A DNA stretch of 64,000 nucleotides, taken from the NCBI RefSeq assembly GCF_027531905.1, contig NZ_JAPZSU010000032.1, positions 1-64,000 on the forward strand, given 5' to 3'. Below the pieces are notes generated by a model that worked only from the letters and a program-made list of their open reading frames with translations, was not told the DNA's origin and did not search any database. This document shows positions 35,501 through 43,480 of this stretch, in pieces. The position numbers and the translations under genes are program-made. Positions within the stretch are counted from its first letter, which is position 1. Each line of letters begins with the position of its first letter. Source of the stretch: Flavobacterium sp. (GTDB lineage: Bacteria; Bacteroidota; Bacteroidia; Flavobacteriales; Flavobacteriaceae).

Positions 35501-35906
35501 TGGTAACTACTTTTTCAAAAAGCGCTTCGGGATAAGTGACAATTACGGCGGGTTTTTTACGTGAATTAATGCGGTTCAACACCTCAGCGCGCAACAAAAC
35601 ATTGGCGTTGTCGGTTTCTTCTATTTGATACGGTCTTCGGAAAGAGGCGGGATAAAACAGCACATCTTTTTCGCCCACTAATTGCTCCATATCGTTCAAG
35701 TAGTACGCCGCTTCCTCTTTGTTATTGAACACCAACAAAAAGGGCAATTCGGTTTGGGTAAACAACGAACGCGTCACAAATGAGAATCCAGAGCCTAGCA
35801 AACCTGTCAAATGCAATTTGCTAGCAGGTTGTGCCGTCAAACTCGCACTTATTTGGATACACTTAGGTGATTTCTCGTAGGTACTGTATAAAATCGGCTT
35901 ACTCAA
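32535..35906 (-). CDS. mfd: Transcription-repair coupling factor Mfd
   Basis: The 1123-residue translocase removes stalled RNA polymerase and recruits UvrA. The UvrB-like N-terminal domains are followed by the RNAP-interaction (CarD-like) domain at about 440-500, with 'GDYVTHIDHGIGKFGG'. The RecG-like helicase follows, with Walker A in 'CGDVGFGKTEVAIRAAF' at about 586-600 and 'DEEQKFGV' at about 689. Motif VI region 'QMRGRVGRSNKKAFCYF' is intact, and the TRCF C-terminal domain ends the protein. Its start overlaps the stop of the upstream lipoprotein gene by eight bases. Firm call. Confidence 0.97.
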   Translation of the reverse strand: MSKPILYSTYEKSPKCIQISASLTAQPASKLHLTGLLGSGFSFVTRSLFTQTELPFLLVFNNKEEAAYYLNDMEQLVGEKDVLFYPASFRRPYQIEETDNANVLLRAEVLNRINSRKKPAVIVTYPEALFEKVVTRKELDKNTLKVAINDKISIDFINEVLFEYEFKRVDFITEPGEFSVRGGIVDVFSFSNDNPYRIEFFGNEVESIRTFDVATQLSIETKKKITIIPNVENSFFQENRESFLDYISAQAVIFIQNTELLLADLDKHFGKAEEAFAKLSQEIKRSTPEQLFLNQASFIKRALDFSVVEWGSKAVFKTLKTFPFHFQPQPSFNKQFDLLLNNLNENHFNGYKNYLFCSNEGQVKRFHDIFESLDEANAENIRKQYHTIVLPMYQGFIDEENQIACYTDHQIFERYHKFSIKNGYSKKQNLTLKELTALSVGDYVTHIDHGIGKFGGLQKIQVEGKTQEAIKLVYADNDIVYVSIHSLHKISKYNGKDGTPPKIYKLGSNAWKVLKQKTKARVKHIAFNLIQLYAKRRLEKGFQFAPDSYLQNELESSFIYEDTPDQVKSTQDVKADMESERPMDRLVCGDVGFGKTEVAIRAAFKAVDNSKQVAVLVPTTILAYQHFRTFSERLKDMPVTVGYLNRFRTAKQKAETLKQLAEGKLDILIGTHQLVSKNVIFKDLGLLIVDEEQKFGVNVKDKLKTIAANVDTLTLTATPIPRTLQFSLMAARDLSVITTPPPNRYPIETHVVGFNEETIRDAVSYEIQRNGQVYFINNRIENIKEIAGMIQRLVPNARVGIGHGQMDGKKLEELMLAFMNGEFDVLVATTIIESGLDVPNANTIFINNANNFGLSDLHQMRGRVGRSNKKAFCYFICPPYSAMTEEARKRIQALEQFSELGSGFNIAMKDLEIRGAGDLLGGEQSGFINEIGFDTYQKIMNEAIEELKENEFKDLYPEENNIETKQYVKDLQLDTDFELLFPDEYINTVSERLLLYNELGEVKNEEELTVFINKLIDRFGPLPARANALMNSIRIKWIATRVGIEKLVLKQGKMIGYFVSDQQSDFYQSNRFNNVLDFVQKHPNLCKMKEKQTPAGLRLLLTFDNAKTTRRCLELMELLGGEK

Positions 35907-36507
35907 CGCGTGGTGTATTTTGTGAAGGTGGCATACTAGATGGAATGGCTCTTGCAGTATCTCTTATCATTTGTAGCATTTCAGATTCACCAAATTCTAC
36001 AGGAATCTTACTTTTTACGTCAATTTTGTCCATTTCGCGTTGTAAAGCAATCAATTCCAAGTTAATTTCAGCAACTTGTTTGACTACTTTTTTATGTGGA
36101 ATTTGAGTCAAATGCAAGTACATATCCAACAAACTTACATTGGTTATCAAAATCGAAATCCTGCTTTTGATTGCTGGATTGTTGTATTGTCCGGGAATAT
36201 TGTCTTTTAATTCCAACGCTTTTTTGGTCAATGTTTTGGATTTCTTTTGAAAAGCACTAATCGAACTTTTCGGTTTCTGAGACAATTCATCCATAAACGT
36301 ACGCCATTGTGGCCAAAAAGACATACTGTTTTCTGCAACTGCATTTATTGGCGCAGACTGAAAAACCCAGCCTTTGTTGATATTGGTAAAAATGATTTCG
36401 TTTTTTTGGGCTTCCTTTTTTTGCGCTTCCATTCGGAGTTTGTTGTCATCGTTACAAGAAGACAAAAATAGTGTGACTACAAAAAAGAACCAGAATTGGT
36501 GTTTCAT
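35899..36507 (-). CDS. Lipoprotein of unknown function upstream of mfd
   Basis: The 202-residue product has a lipoprotein signal (MKHQFWFFFVVTLFLSSC, Cys18) and a helical body without a family I recognise ('FWPQWRTFMDELSQKPKSSI', 'LLDMYLHLTQIPHKKVVKQV'). The C-terminus 'SSMPPSQNTPRVE' is low in structure. The gene overlaps the mfd start by eight bases, so translation is probably coupled, but a functional connection to repair is not implied. Start ATG 36507 is preceded by a 237-bp gap shared with the divergent threonine dehydrogenase gene. Confidence 0.7.
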   Translation of the reverse strand: MKHQFWFFFVVTLFLSSCNDDNKLRMEAQKKEAQKNEIIFTNINKGWVFQSAPINAVAENSMSFWPQWRTFMDELSQKPKSSISAFQKKSKTLTKKALELKDNIPGQYNNPAIKSRISILITNVSLLDMYLHLTQIPHKKVVKQVAEINLELIALQREMDKIDVKSKIPVEFGESEMLQMIRDTARAIPSSMPPSQNTPRVE

Positions 36508-36716
36508 CTGAAGAATAAATTAAAAGCACAAAGTTACAAAGTAAATTTAAGTTATCCGTTTCTGTATTTTCTCTTTTCTGTGGCTATCTTTAGTTGATGA
36601 ATGCCTTATTCTTTTGTGTTGTTTCTATTTTTTTAAAGCTTAATCAACATCTAATTACATTTTTTTATTAAATTTATTGTCATTTTTGCGAAATCGATAT
36701 TTTTAAGATAAATTCT

Positions 36717-36724
36717 TATCTTTG
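36717..36724 (+). promoter_or_regulatory. -7 promoter element of the threonine dehydrogenase gene
   Basis: TATCTTTG matches TAnnTTTG exactly and lies 20 bp before the ATG at 36745. Confidence 0.5.
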
Positions 36725-36744
36725 TTCTCCTAAAACGGCAACTT

Positions 36745-37683
36745 ATGAATCCAAAAATATTAATCATTGGCGCGTGTGGTCAAATCGGAACGGAACTGAC
36801 CCAAAAATTGAGAAAAATTTACGGTACCGAGAACGTCATCGCCTCCGATATTCGAAAACTGAATGTAGATGTGGTCAACTCAGGTCCTTTTGAAGTCATC
36901 AATGCGCTCGATTTTAACCAAATCGAACATTTGGTCGAGGTGCACCAAATCACCGATGTCTATTTGATGGCCGCATTGCTCTCAGCTACTGCCGAAAAAA
37001 ACCCAGCCTTTGCTTGGGATTTGAATATGAATTCCTTGTTTCACGTCCTGAATTTGGCCAAAGCCGGAAAAATCAAAAAAATATTCTGGCCTTCGAGTAT
37101 TGCGGTTTTCGGACCTACAACTCCCAAAGAAAACACGCCTCAATACACCATTATGGAGCCTTCGACCGTGTATGGCATTAGCAAACAATCGGGCGAAAGA
37201 TGGTGCGAGTACTACCACAACCTTTTTGGCGTAGACGTACGCAGCATCCGTTATCCGGGCTTGATTAGCTGGTCTTCACCTCCGGGCGGTGGCACTACGG
37301 ATTATGCGGTAGACATTTACCACAAAGCCCTCGAAAACCAATCGTACGAATGTTTCTTATCGGCCGAAACCAAAATGCCAATGATGTATATGGACGACGC
37401 CATTGCCGCTACCATCCAAATTATGCAGGCACCAGCGGAGCAAATCAAAATTCGTTCCTCGTACAACTTGGCCGCGATGAGTTTTACACCCACCGAAATC
37501 GCTGCCGAAATCCAAAAGCACATTCCTGATTTCACCATCAGCTATGCACCCGATTTCCGTCAAAAAATTGCCGATAGTTGGCCTGCCAGCATCGACGACA
37601 GCCGTGCACGTGAAGATTGGGGTTGGAACCACCATTTTGCCCTCGACAATATGACCGTAGATATGCTTGAACATTTGAAATAA
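36745..37683 (+). CDS. L-threonine 3-dehydrogenase, SDR/UDP-galactose-epimerase-like type
   Basis: The 312-residue product is an extended SDR: the NAD-binding GACGQIG at residues 9-15, a Tyr-x-x-x-Lys pair at Tyr143/Lys147 in 'STVYGISKQSGE', and 'YPGLISWSSPPGGGTTDYAV'. The last is characteristic of the SDR-type threonine dehydrogenase (as in Flavobacterium frigidimaris) that oxidises L-threonine to 2-amino-3-ketobutyrate. Codon use is more GC-rich than in its neighbours. The usual partner kbl is not adjacent. A single gene with a visible promoter. The family call is strong, the exact substrate somewhat less so. Confidence 0.87.
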   Translation: MNPKILIIGACGQIGTELTQKLRKIYGTENVIASDIRKLNVDVVNSGPFEVINALDFNQIEHLVEVHQITDVYLMAALLSATAEKNPAFAWDLNMNSLFHVLNLAKAGKIKKIFWPSSIAVFGPTTPKENTPQYTIMEPSTVYGISKQSGERWCEYYHNLFGVDVRSIRYPGLISWSSPPGGGTTDYAVDIYHKALENQSYECFLSAETKMPMMYMDDAIAATIQIMQAPAEQIKIRSSYNLAAMSFTPTEIAAEIQKHIPDFTISYAPDFRQKIADSWPASIDDSRAREDWGWNHHFALDNMTVDMLEHLK

Positions 37684-38306
37684 AATAACAACTGGCTAAT
37701 GTTGTTAAACATATAAGTCATTGAAGTTTTTCTTGTAATAACAAACTGAAAGTAGCCCATAGAAGTTAAATTCGTGGCTGCTTTTTTAAAACCATATAAG
37801 GCACATAAGGACATTTAGGTTATCCCTTTTAACTTAAATTCTTTATGTGCCTTAGTTTTTTTTGGACAATTCATCAAGAGCACACGAACAGATTGTACCA
37901 CACTACCCCTCCCGTGATACGCTATATCTTTGCTGCCGAACCCCGTCAGCAAAGGATGCCGCTCCTCCCGGGGCTAGTAGAGACGAATTGTTTTCATAAG
38001 ACATAGCCTCAGCTAAACCTATCTCCTGCAAGGTTTTCAAAACCTTGTAGGTGTTTTAGTCTTTGCTTATAAACAACTAGAAAATAAATAGTTCGATTAT
38101 GTTTTGTAGGAATAATTGAATATATTTGAAGAACATAAAGCGAGATCAAGCTTTGTTTAGCTTACTGATTATGGATGTATACACTAAGGATTGTTTCGTA
38201 TATATTAAGTTATCGCTAAATGAAAAAAGTCGACCGCACAAACGGAAAAACTAACTTTGAAAAGTGAGTGTGAAAATAGAATAAATCAATTACACTTCAA
38301 CATTTG
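37684..38306. repeat. Gene-free repeat region left of the ABC-3C island
   Basis: It contains, in order, a diverged 'CCATATAAGGCACATAAGGA' repeat at about 37790, the REP-like element R2 (separate entry), and a palindrome CAAGGTTTT / AAAACCTTG at 38029-38047 of a type common between genes in this phylum. No coding frame looks real. Confidence 0.6.
37908..37978 (-). repeat. REP-like hairpin element, copy R2 (inverted)
   Basis: Read on the minus strand it begins CTAGCCCCGGGAGGAGCGGC and ends in a TCACGGGA shoulder, with stem CTTTGCTG (37928-37935) / CAGCAAAG (37947-37954) around the loop text GAACCCCG. Orientation is opposite to R1 and R3. Confidence 0.75.
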
Positions 38307-38314
38307 TATCTTTG
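38307..38314 (+). promoter_or_regulatory. -7 promoter element of the ABC-3C operon
   Basis: TATCTTTG matches TAnnTTTG and lies 40 bp before the first gene of the three-gene unit. Confidence 0.5.
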
Positions 38315-38354
38315 CAAAGTGAATAAAACTTTTTTTTAAAATAAAAATAAAACA

Positions 38355-39341
38355 ATGATTGATTTAAGACAGGAAGCATTTAATAGCATTAGTCGAGTAT
38401 TAGCCATAACACGATATGATATTGAGCAGCGTCAATTAATCAATGAATATGGTCTAAATATTCACGGAGAAAATTATTTTAGAGATGTGTTTAATTTCAT
38501 TTATCTAAAAAATTACGAAAATGAAAATTTCAACAGCCAAAATAACACTTGTATCGATTTAGTTGATAAAACTGAAAAGCTAGCATTACAAATTACAACT
38601 ACAAGAACAAAAGAAAAAATTGATAATACATTTAAGGCGTTAAAAATTGCAAAGTATAAAAATTACTCAATAAGTATTTTTTACCTGCTGGATAAATCAA
38701 AACCTAATAAAGATACGATTGAGGAATACAAAAAAAATTATGGTGTTGATTTAAATAAATGTTTATTTGATTACACTGATTTAATTAAGGAAATAGAAGG
38801 TCTGGAAACTTCAAAATTAATAGAACTAAACAATAAATATTTCAAAAACAATACTGAAAAATACACTGATGAAATCGTTTTGAATCTTGTTTTTAAGCAT
38901 TTAATTAAAAACTTCACAATCATAAAGACAAACTATGATGACGATTTTGGGACAATTGATACAAAGCAAAAAATTAAAATAAACAACCTCAATAGTCGGA
39001 TTGAAAGTGAGATTAATAAAGGTTTAGATTACATAAGTTTAGTTAATAATGAAGACAACATTTTGGGTGATTTGAGAAAATTTGTAGTTGATAATTTATA
39101 TAAACAAGTTTTATTTGAGTTATTATTATCAAAAGTATCTAAAATAGAATTGGAGAGTAAAACATTAGTAGAGTTTAACGATTTATGTCAAATTCATAAT
39201 ATTGATTTTAATAAAATAATCAGTAATTTACATTCTAAGTTAGAAAACAAAATAGAAATTAAAGATTTTAACTCTATGTCTATTAGTTGGATTATTATTT
39301 CTTTCTTTTTTGAAATTTGTGATATTGGGATTAAAATATGA
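38355..39341 (+). CDS. SMEK domain protein, putative effector of an ABC-three-component system
   Basis: The 328-residue product begins with a SMEK-type domain: 'INEYGLNIHGENYFRDVFNF', then 'CIDLVDKTEKLALQITTTR' with 'TKEKI' after it (residues 66-88), and a helical C-terminal half. The D-(L)-V-D...A-x-Q-x-T arrangement resembles a restriction-endonuclease-like core, which I offer only as a possibility. In known ABC-3C loci this protein is the presumed effector, held in check or triggered by the ATPase. Its stop overlaps the next start (ATGA). More AT-rich than the housekeeping genes. Confidence 0.75.
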   Translation: MIDLRQEAFNSISRVLAITRYDIEQRQLINEYGLNIHGENYFRDVFNFIYLKNYENENFNSQNNTCIDLVDKTEKLALQITTTRTKEKIDNTFKALKIAKYKNYSISIFYLLDKSKPNKDTIEEYKKNYGVDLNKCLFDYTDLIKEIEGLETSKLIELNNKYFKNNTEKYTDEIVLNLVFKHLIKNFTIIKTNYDDDFGTIDTKQKIKINNLNSRIESEINKGLDYISLVNNEDNILGDLRKFVVDNLYKQVLFELLLSKVSKIELESKTLVEFNDLCQIHNIDFNKIISNLHSKLENKIEIKDFNSMSISWIIISFFFEICDIGIKI

Positions 39342-39568
39342 TACTACCTACTAAAACAATACAACCAGTTGATAGTCTATTAAGTATTTCAGCTTTAATA
39401 ATTGAAATATTGAAAGAAAAAGAGATGACTTTAGATGACTTATTTGATGAGTTCAATAAAAGGTATTATAAAAAGATAACTATAGAAAAATTGATATTGT
39501 CTGTTGATTTTCTATACATAACAAATAAAGTAACGGATAATAATGCAATTATTAAAATTAACATCTAG
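39338..39568 (+). CDS. ABC-three-component system middle component (MC6-like)
   Basis: The 76-residue product begins 'MILPTKTIQPVDSLLSISAL' and has 'TLDDLFDEFNKRY' and 'KLILSVDFLYITNKV', fitting the small winged-helix-like middle component (class 6 as I recall it), whose relatives start 'LLPTKHI' and contain 'LDFLF-x-x-G-x-I'. It is thought to link effector and ATPase. It overlaps both neighbours: 4 bp with the SMEK gene and 26 bp with the ATPase gene. Such tight overlap points to coupled translation and a fixed stoichiometry. Confidence 0.75.
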   Translation: MILPTKTIQPVDSLLSISALIIEILKEKEMTLDDLFDEFNKRYYKKITIEKLILSVDFLYITNKVTDNNAIIKINI

Positions 39569-41258
39569 TAATCCAAAATTTAACACTATAAACTTTAAAA
39601 AAGGTTTAAATATTGTTGTTGGTACACAATTGACTAAAGAACAAAAAAAGTCAATTAATGGTATCGGCAAAAGTATGTCTTTGTCGCTAATTCATTACTT
39701 ATTTGGTTCAAGTTTTAAGTCAAAATCAGAAATAAAACTTAAAGAATATTTGTCAAAATATGGAGAATTTGAACTGTCCTTTATTCATAAAGATAAAGAA
39801 CATATCATAAAAAAGAACTTTTCACAAAAAGAATATTATTTAGACGGCAAAAAAATTACTCAAACCAATTACCCTAAAGAATTAAACCAATTATTTTTAG
39901 GTAATCCAGAAACGAAACCATCATTTAAACAGATTTTTAATTGCTTTGCAAGAAAACATAGCAGCGAGACAAGTTATTATAGCAATATTTTAACACAACA
40001 GGCTCGACCTATTGAAGACTACCACCAAAGATACACAAATCTATTCTTACTTAAAATAGATTTGATATTGGTTGAAGAAAGTTACACTTTAAAAAACAAG
40101 TTAGAAAAATTAGAAAAAGCTAAAACTACAATTCAAGAATATAAAAAGGCATTAGATAGTTCTAACATAAATGATTTAAAAGATGAAATTATTAAGTTAG
40201 AAGCGCAATTAAAAAACTTCATTATAGCTGAAAACTTTGATTTGTTAAAACAAAAGGCTGATGATCTAACAGCACAGTTAAATGAAATTAGAAATAAGAT
40301 ATTTTTTAACGATAAAACCTTAAAAAGAAAAGAATTTAGCTTAGAAGATTCAAAAAACACCACTATAGATAATTCAAAAATTGAAAATATTTTTAATGAA
40401 GCCAACTTCTTTTTTAAAGAAATGGTTACTAAAAGGCTTGAAGAAGCACAAGAGTTTCACACAAATTTAATTAGCAATAGAAAAAAAAGGTTAACAATTG
40501 AAATTAATGAGTTAAAACTTTTATTAATAAAACTACAGGCTGATAAAGAAATTATTTCAACTGAAAGGGATTCTATTTTAAAAGACTTGAATAATAGTGG
40601 TGCTTTAGAAGAAAGAGATAGTATTAAAGACAGGATTAAAACTCTTGAAAATCAAAAAAATGATTTAGAAAAATACGAAAACATACTAAATGATTTCAAA
40701 AAAGACAAAAGCAACTTAGACGTTAGGAATGCGGTTTTAAAACAGGAAAGCATTGTCTATCTTGATAAAAACCAAAAAGAACATAATGAAATAGAGAAAA
40801 AATTCAGAGACTTAGTAAAGCAATTTTACGATAATCAAGGTGGCTCATTTAAAATTGAAGAAGCTCCTTCTGCTAAGTATCTTTTCAATATTAATTCTCA
40901 CATACCAAAAGAAGGTTCACAAGGAGTTGGAGAGGTAAAAATATTTTGTTATGATGTTCTATTATATTTATTAAACAAAAATTTACTGAATTTTTTAGCA
41001 CACGATGGTTGCATTTTTTCTGAAATGGATCCAAGGCAAAAAACTACAATATTTAAAGTGATTCTTGAACTTGTGAAGGATGATAATTTTCAGTATTTTT
41101 TAAATATTGGAGAGAATACATTAAATGAAATTTTAAATGATAATAATCAAATAAATATTTTAACGGAAGTAGAAAAAGAAACAATAAGGAAAAGTATTAG
41201 ATTGACATTATCTGACAAAGAAGAGAAAAATTGGTTGTTTGGTGAAAGTTTTGACTAG
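39543..41258 (+). CDS. DUF2326 SMC/Rad50-like ATPase of the ABC-three-component system
   Basis: The 571-residue product is an ABC/SMC-type ATPase. It has Walker A NGIGKS at residues 39-44, long coiled-coil arms (about 180-440), a signature-like 'SQGVGEVKIFCYDVL' at about 460, and a Walker-B-equivalent 'FLAHDGCIFSEMDPRQ' at about 485. The latter is typical of DUF2326 proteins. By analogy with Rad50/SMC it would sense or clamp nucleic acid and control the SMEK effector. Last gene of the unit. Flanking hairpins R2 and R3 and high AT content suggest horizontal acquisition. Confidence 0.82.
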   Translation: MQLLKLTSSNPKFNTINFKKGLNIVVGTQLTKEQKKSINGIGKSMSLSLIHYLFGSSFKSKSEIKLKEYLSKYGEFELSFIHKDKEHIIKKNFSQKEYYLDGKKITQTNYPKELNQLFLGNPETKPSFKQIFNCFARKHSSETSYYSNILTQQARPIEDYHQRYTNLFLLKIDLILVEESYTLKNKLEKLEKAKTTIQEYKKALDSSNINDLKDEIIKLEAQLKNFIIAENFDLLKQKADDLTAQLNEIRNKIFFNDKTLKRKEFSLEDSKNTTIDNSKIENIFNEANFFFKEMVTKRLEEAQEFHTNLISNRKKRLTIEINELKLLLIKLQADKEIISTERDSILKDLNNSGALEERDSIKDRIKTLENQKNDLEKYENILNDFKKDKSNLDVRNAVLKQESIVYLDKNQKEHNEIEKKFRDLVKQFYDNQGGSFKIEEAPSAKYLFNINSHIPKEGSQGVGEVKIFCYDVLLYLLNKNLLNFLAHDGCIFSEMDPRQKTTIFKVILELVKDDNFQYFLNIGENTLNEILNDNNQINILTEVEKETIRKSIRLTLSDKEEKNWLFGESFD

Positions 41259-41265
41259 TAATATA

Positions 41266-41355
41266 CTAACGCTTCACAGCCCCACCACCCGCTAATTCAA
41301 GCGTCACGCTCGTACCCTCACAATCAATTCCAGACAAACTATAACCTCTTTGCAA
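41266..41355 (-). pseudogene. Possible 3' relic of an unidentified gene beside the ABC-3C island
   Basis: An open minus-strand frame without a start reads LLQRGYSLSGIDCEGTSVTL, then ELAGGGAVKR, before TAG (41266-41268). It is less AT-rich than the adjacent island and looks like a genuine protein C-terminus, but I do not recognise it. It lies immediately next to the ATPase stop, so it could be what remains of a gene cut by arrival of the island. Confidence 0.3.
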
Positions 41356-41400
41356 TAACTACAATATTGCTGTTTTTTATTATGAAAACCAAAAGTCCTC

Positions 41401-41511
41401 GCCTAGCCCCGATGGCAGTGGCATCCTTGCTTGGCGGGGTTCGACAAGCAAGATATAACGAACAGCGGGACAACTCGTGAGGTACGCAAAAGAAGTACTG
41501 CTCCTAAAAAA
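41401..41511 (+). repeat. REP-like hairpin element, copy R3
   Basis: CTAGCCCCGATGGCAGTGGC then stem TTGCTTG (41427-41433) / CAAGCAA (41445-41451) with loop GCGGGGTTCGA, shoulder GAACAGCGGGA and tail CTGCTCCTAAAA. Same orientation as R1 and opposite to R2. A short 'ACGAATTACACGAATTGGC' repeat follows at about 41518. Confidence 0.78.
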
Positions 41512-41584
41512 TTAAATACGAATTACACGAATTGGCACGAATACATTCCTTCGAATTACCGTTTGTTGCAAGCGCTAGTTTTCC

Positions 41585-42472
41585 TTAGGCGGTTACTTCC
41601 AGCTTGTATCCTTAGCCGCGTACCACTATGATGTTGCTCTTTGGGTCTAGTTCTAGTTTTTTTCTGAGTTTTGAGATGAACATATCCAGACTTCGGCCCA
41701 CGATGACGCCTTCGTCTTCCCAAATCTCTTTTTGCAAGCGGCTTCGGGCTATGGTTTCGTTGGGAGCTGAAGCAAAGATGCGCAACAGACGTGTTTCGGT
41801 TGCGGTGAGAACTTCGGTTGTTTCGTTGATTTGCAGTTGACGTTGCTGCGCATCAAATATTACGGAACCAAAAGTGAATAGCTTGTCATCCTCCGTTTTG
41901 GCTACCGTATTCTTAGGTTTAGCTGGCTTCAAAAAAACAAAACCAAGCAAGGCAACAAATGACAAACCACCCAAAAGATAAACATAGTTTGTTGCGATGC
42001 CATTGGGTTTAAAGGTAATGTTGATGGTATAACAAGCCACAGGTTGTTTTCTTCCAATACAAGCTACAATATCGTCTTTTTTATTTTTGGAAATGGCGTA
42101 TCCATAAGCGACTGTCGAATTGGCGCAATTAAGCACGCTAACCACATAATCGTTGGCGAGCGGGTCTTTGGCTAACCAACGCTGCGTTGTTTTCACCAGA
42201 GCATCGGGTTGAAAGCTAAACGCACTCTCAAAAGTGATTTGATATTCGTTTTCGGCTATCTTTTTTATGGGAAGCACTCTTGAAGTACTGTCGCCAGATT
42301 GTAGGAGTATGTCGTGTCCAATACGGCGCAGTAACACTTCTCTTTTAGAGCTAGCATAGTTGTCATTATCCCCAAAGCTAAACCCAACACTGATTACTGC
42401 AATGAATAAGAGTCCCATCCATCCGAAGAGGTAGTTGCGTTTTCTGGAAAGGAGATTTTGTGTAAATTGCAT
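41585..42472 (-). pseudogene. Membrane-anchored winged-helix regulator, truncated by an in-frame TAA near the 3' end
   Basis: The frame encodes a helix at about 14-33, a periplasmic sensor segment, a second helix at about 160-178 and a cytoplasmic OmpR/ToxR-like winged-helix domain ('LTATETRLLRIFASAPNETI', 'GRSLDMFISKLRKKLELDP'). It reads 'SNIIVVRG', then TAA (41612-41614), then continues in frame 'GYKLEVTA' to TAA at 41585. Relatives have a Lys there ('RGKGYKLEV'), so AAA to TAA is likely. The lost residues form part of the DNA-contacting wing hairpin, so DNA binding is probably weakened or lost. Confidence 0.78.
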
Positions 42473-42583
42473 AGTGTCAAGTTTATATTTACAAAGTTTA
42501 CATTTTTATTTACAATCTCAATTGCTTCAGCCTTAAAATATTCAAATACATTCGCAGTATCAATTTTAAAAAACGGCAACGCT

Positions 42584-43132
42584 ATGAAAAAAACCATCTA
42601 TTTATTGACCTTAGCCCTGACTTTACTAAGCGGAGTAGTATTGGCTAATTGTGAAATGAAAAATGAAAACAATTCCCCCAAGAAACCAAGCTCGATTGCT
42701 GACAAAAAAGCCAATGAAAAAGCAAGAAAAAAATGGGAGGCTTCTCCTGACGGCAAACGGTATACTGCTTGGAAAGTTTCTCCATTGGGGAAAAAAGTGC
42801 AGGCTAGTTATGAAAAAATAAAGCCTTCTTTAAAAGCTTTCAACAAAATGGAAGCCGTGGTTACTTGTATTAATTATCAGCGTCCAAGTACAAATAATTC
42901 GGGACCAAAATGGCTTATTGTGGAAATTAATGGCGAACGATATATGATGCAATTCATTCCTAAAGAATTCGAGCAATTAAAAGACCTAAAAGTTAAGGAC
43001 AAAATAACAATCAAAAGCCGCAGCGCCGGACTTTCTGATAATCATCCCTATTTGATTTTATCGAGCGACTATATCGAACACGACAATAAGGTACTTTTTG
43101 AACGTGATTTGAGCAAAAATAATGGTTGTTAA
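42584..43132 (+). CDS. Exported protein, unknown function
   Basis: The 182-residue product has a signal peptide (about 1-22, MKKTIYLLTLALTLLSGVVL), then an unstructured, lysine-rich linker ('NNSPKKPSSIADKKANEKAR'). A C-terminal domain follows with strand pattern 'AVVTCINYQRPSTNNSGPKW', 'ITIKSRSAGLSDNHPYLIL', which could be an OB-like barrel (inference). I use ATG 42584 because 42458 would bury the signal peptide. It diverges from the membrane winged-helix regulator gene (112 bp apart), which suggests, but does not prove, a sensor/target relation. Confidence 0.6.
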   Translation: MKKTIYLLTLALTLLSGVVLANCEMKNENNSPKKPSSIADKKANEKARKKWEASPDGKRYTAWKVSPLGKKVQASYEKIKPSLKAFNKMEAVVTCINYQRPSTNNSGPKWLIVEINGERYMMQFIPKEFEQLKDLKVKDKITIKSRSAGLSDNHPYLILSSDYIEHDNKVLFERDLSKNNGC

Positions 43133-43171
43133 TACAGCTTTTTGTGTAAATTTGTATCCAAACGAATACAA
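43126..43171 (+). promoter_or_regulatory. Promoter and operator of the HigB/HigA-type pair
   Basis: TTG (43126-43128), 18 bases, then TAAATTTG (43147-43154) match the Bacteroidota promoter. An inverted repeat TTGTAT / ATACAA (43152-43171, 8-bp spacer) overlaps the -7 element and the start site, placed to let the antitoxin repress its own operon. Confidence 0.65.
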
Positions 43172-43177
43172 TTTTAA

Positions 43178-43477
43178 ATGTACTTTCTTGAAAAAACAGT
43201 AGAATTTGATAAATGGTTGCGAAAGCTAAATGACCTTAAAGCAAAAGCTAAAATCTTATTCCGCCTCCAAAAATTAGAAAAAGACGAACATTTTGGCGAT
43301 TGCGAAGCGGTTGGAGAAGGCATCAGGGAACTAAAAATTAACTATGCTAAAGGCTACCGAATCTATTTCAAAGAAATGGATGGAAAAATTATTATTCTAC
43401 TTATTGGAGGTGACAAATCAAGCCAACAAAGAGACATTGAAAAAGCAAAAGAGATTTGGAGAAAATTAAAACAATAG
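43178..43477 (+). CDS. RelE/ParE-superfamily toxin (HigB-like addiction module killer protein)
   Basis: The 99-residue product reads 'FDKWLRKLNDLKAKAKILFR', 'GDCEAVGEGIRELKINYAKGYRIYF' and 'ILLIGGDKSSQQRDIEKAKEIW', the pattern of the TIGR02683-type killer proteins of the RelE fold, which cleave mRNA at the ribosome. It precedes its antitoxin by three bases, the toxin-first order of HigBA-like pairs, and has a readable promoter/operator. No truncation is seen. Target specificity is unknown. Confidence 0.85.
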   Translation: MYFLEKTVEFDKWLRKLNDLKAKAKILFRLQKLEKDEHFGDCEAVGEGIRELKINYAKGYRIYFKEMDGKIIILLIGGDKSSQQRDIEKAKEIWRKLKQ

Positions 43478-43480
43478 GAA

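Noticed and set aside
32749..35535. Several plus-strand open frames opposite mfd (for example 33951-34367)
   Set aside because: They are antisense to a highly conserved gene, have no recognisable protein features and no promoter; codon-pattern shadows.
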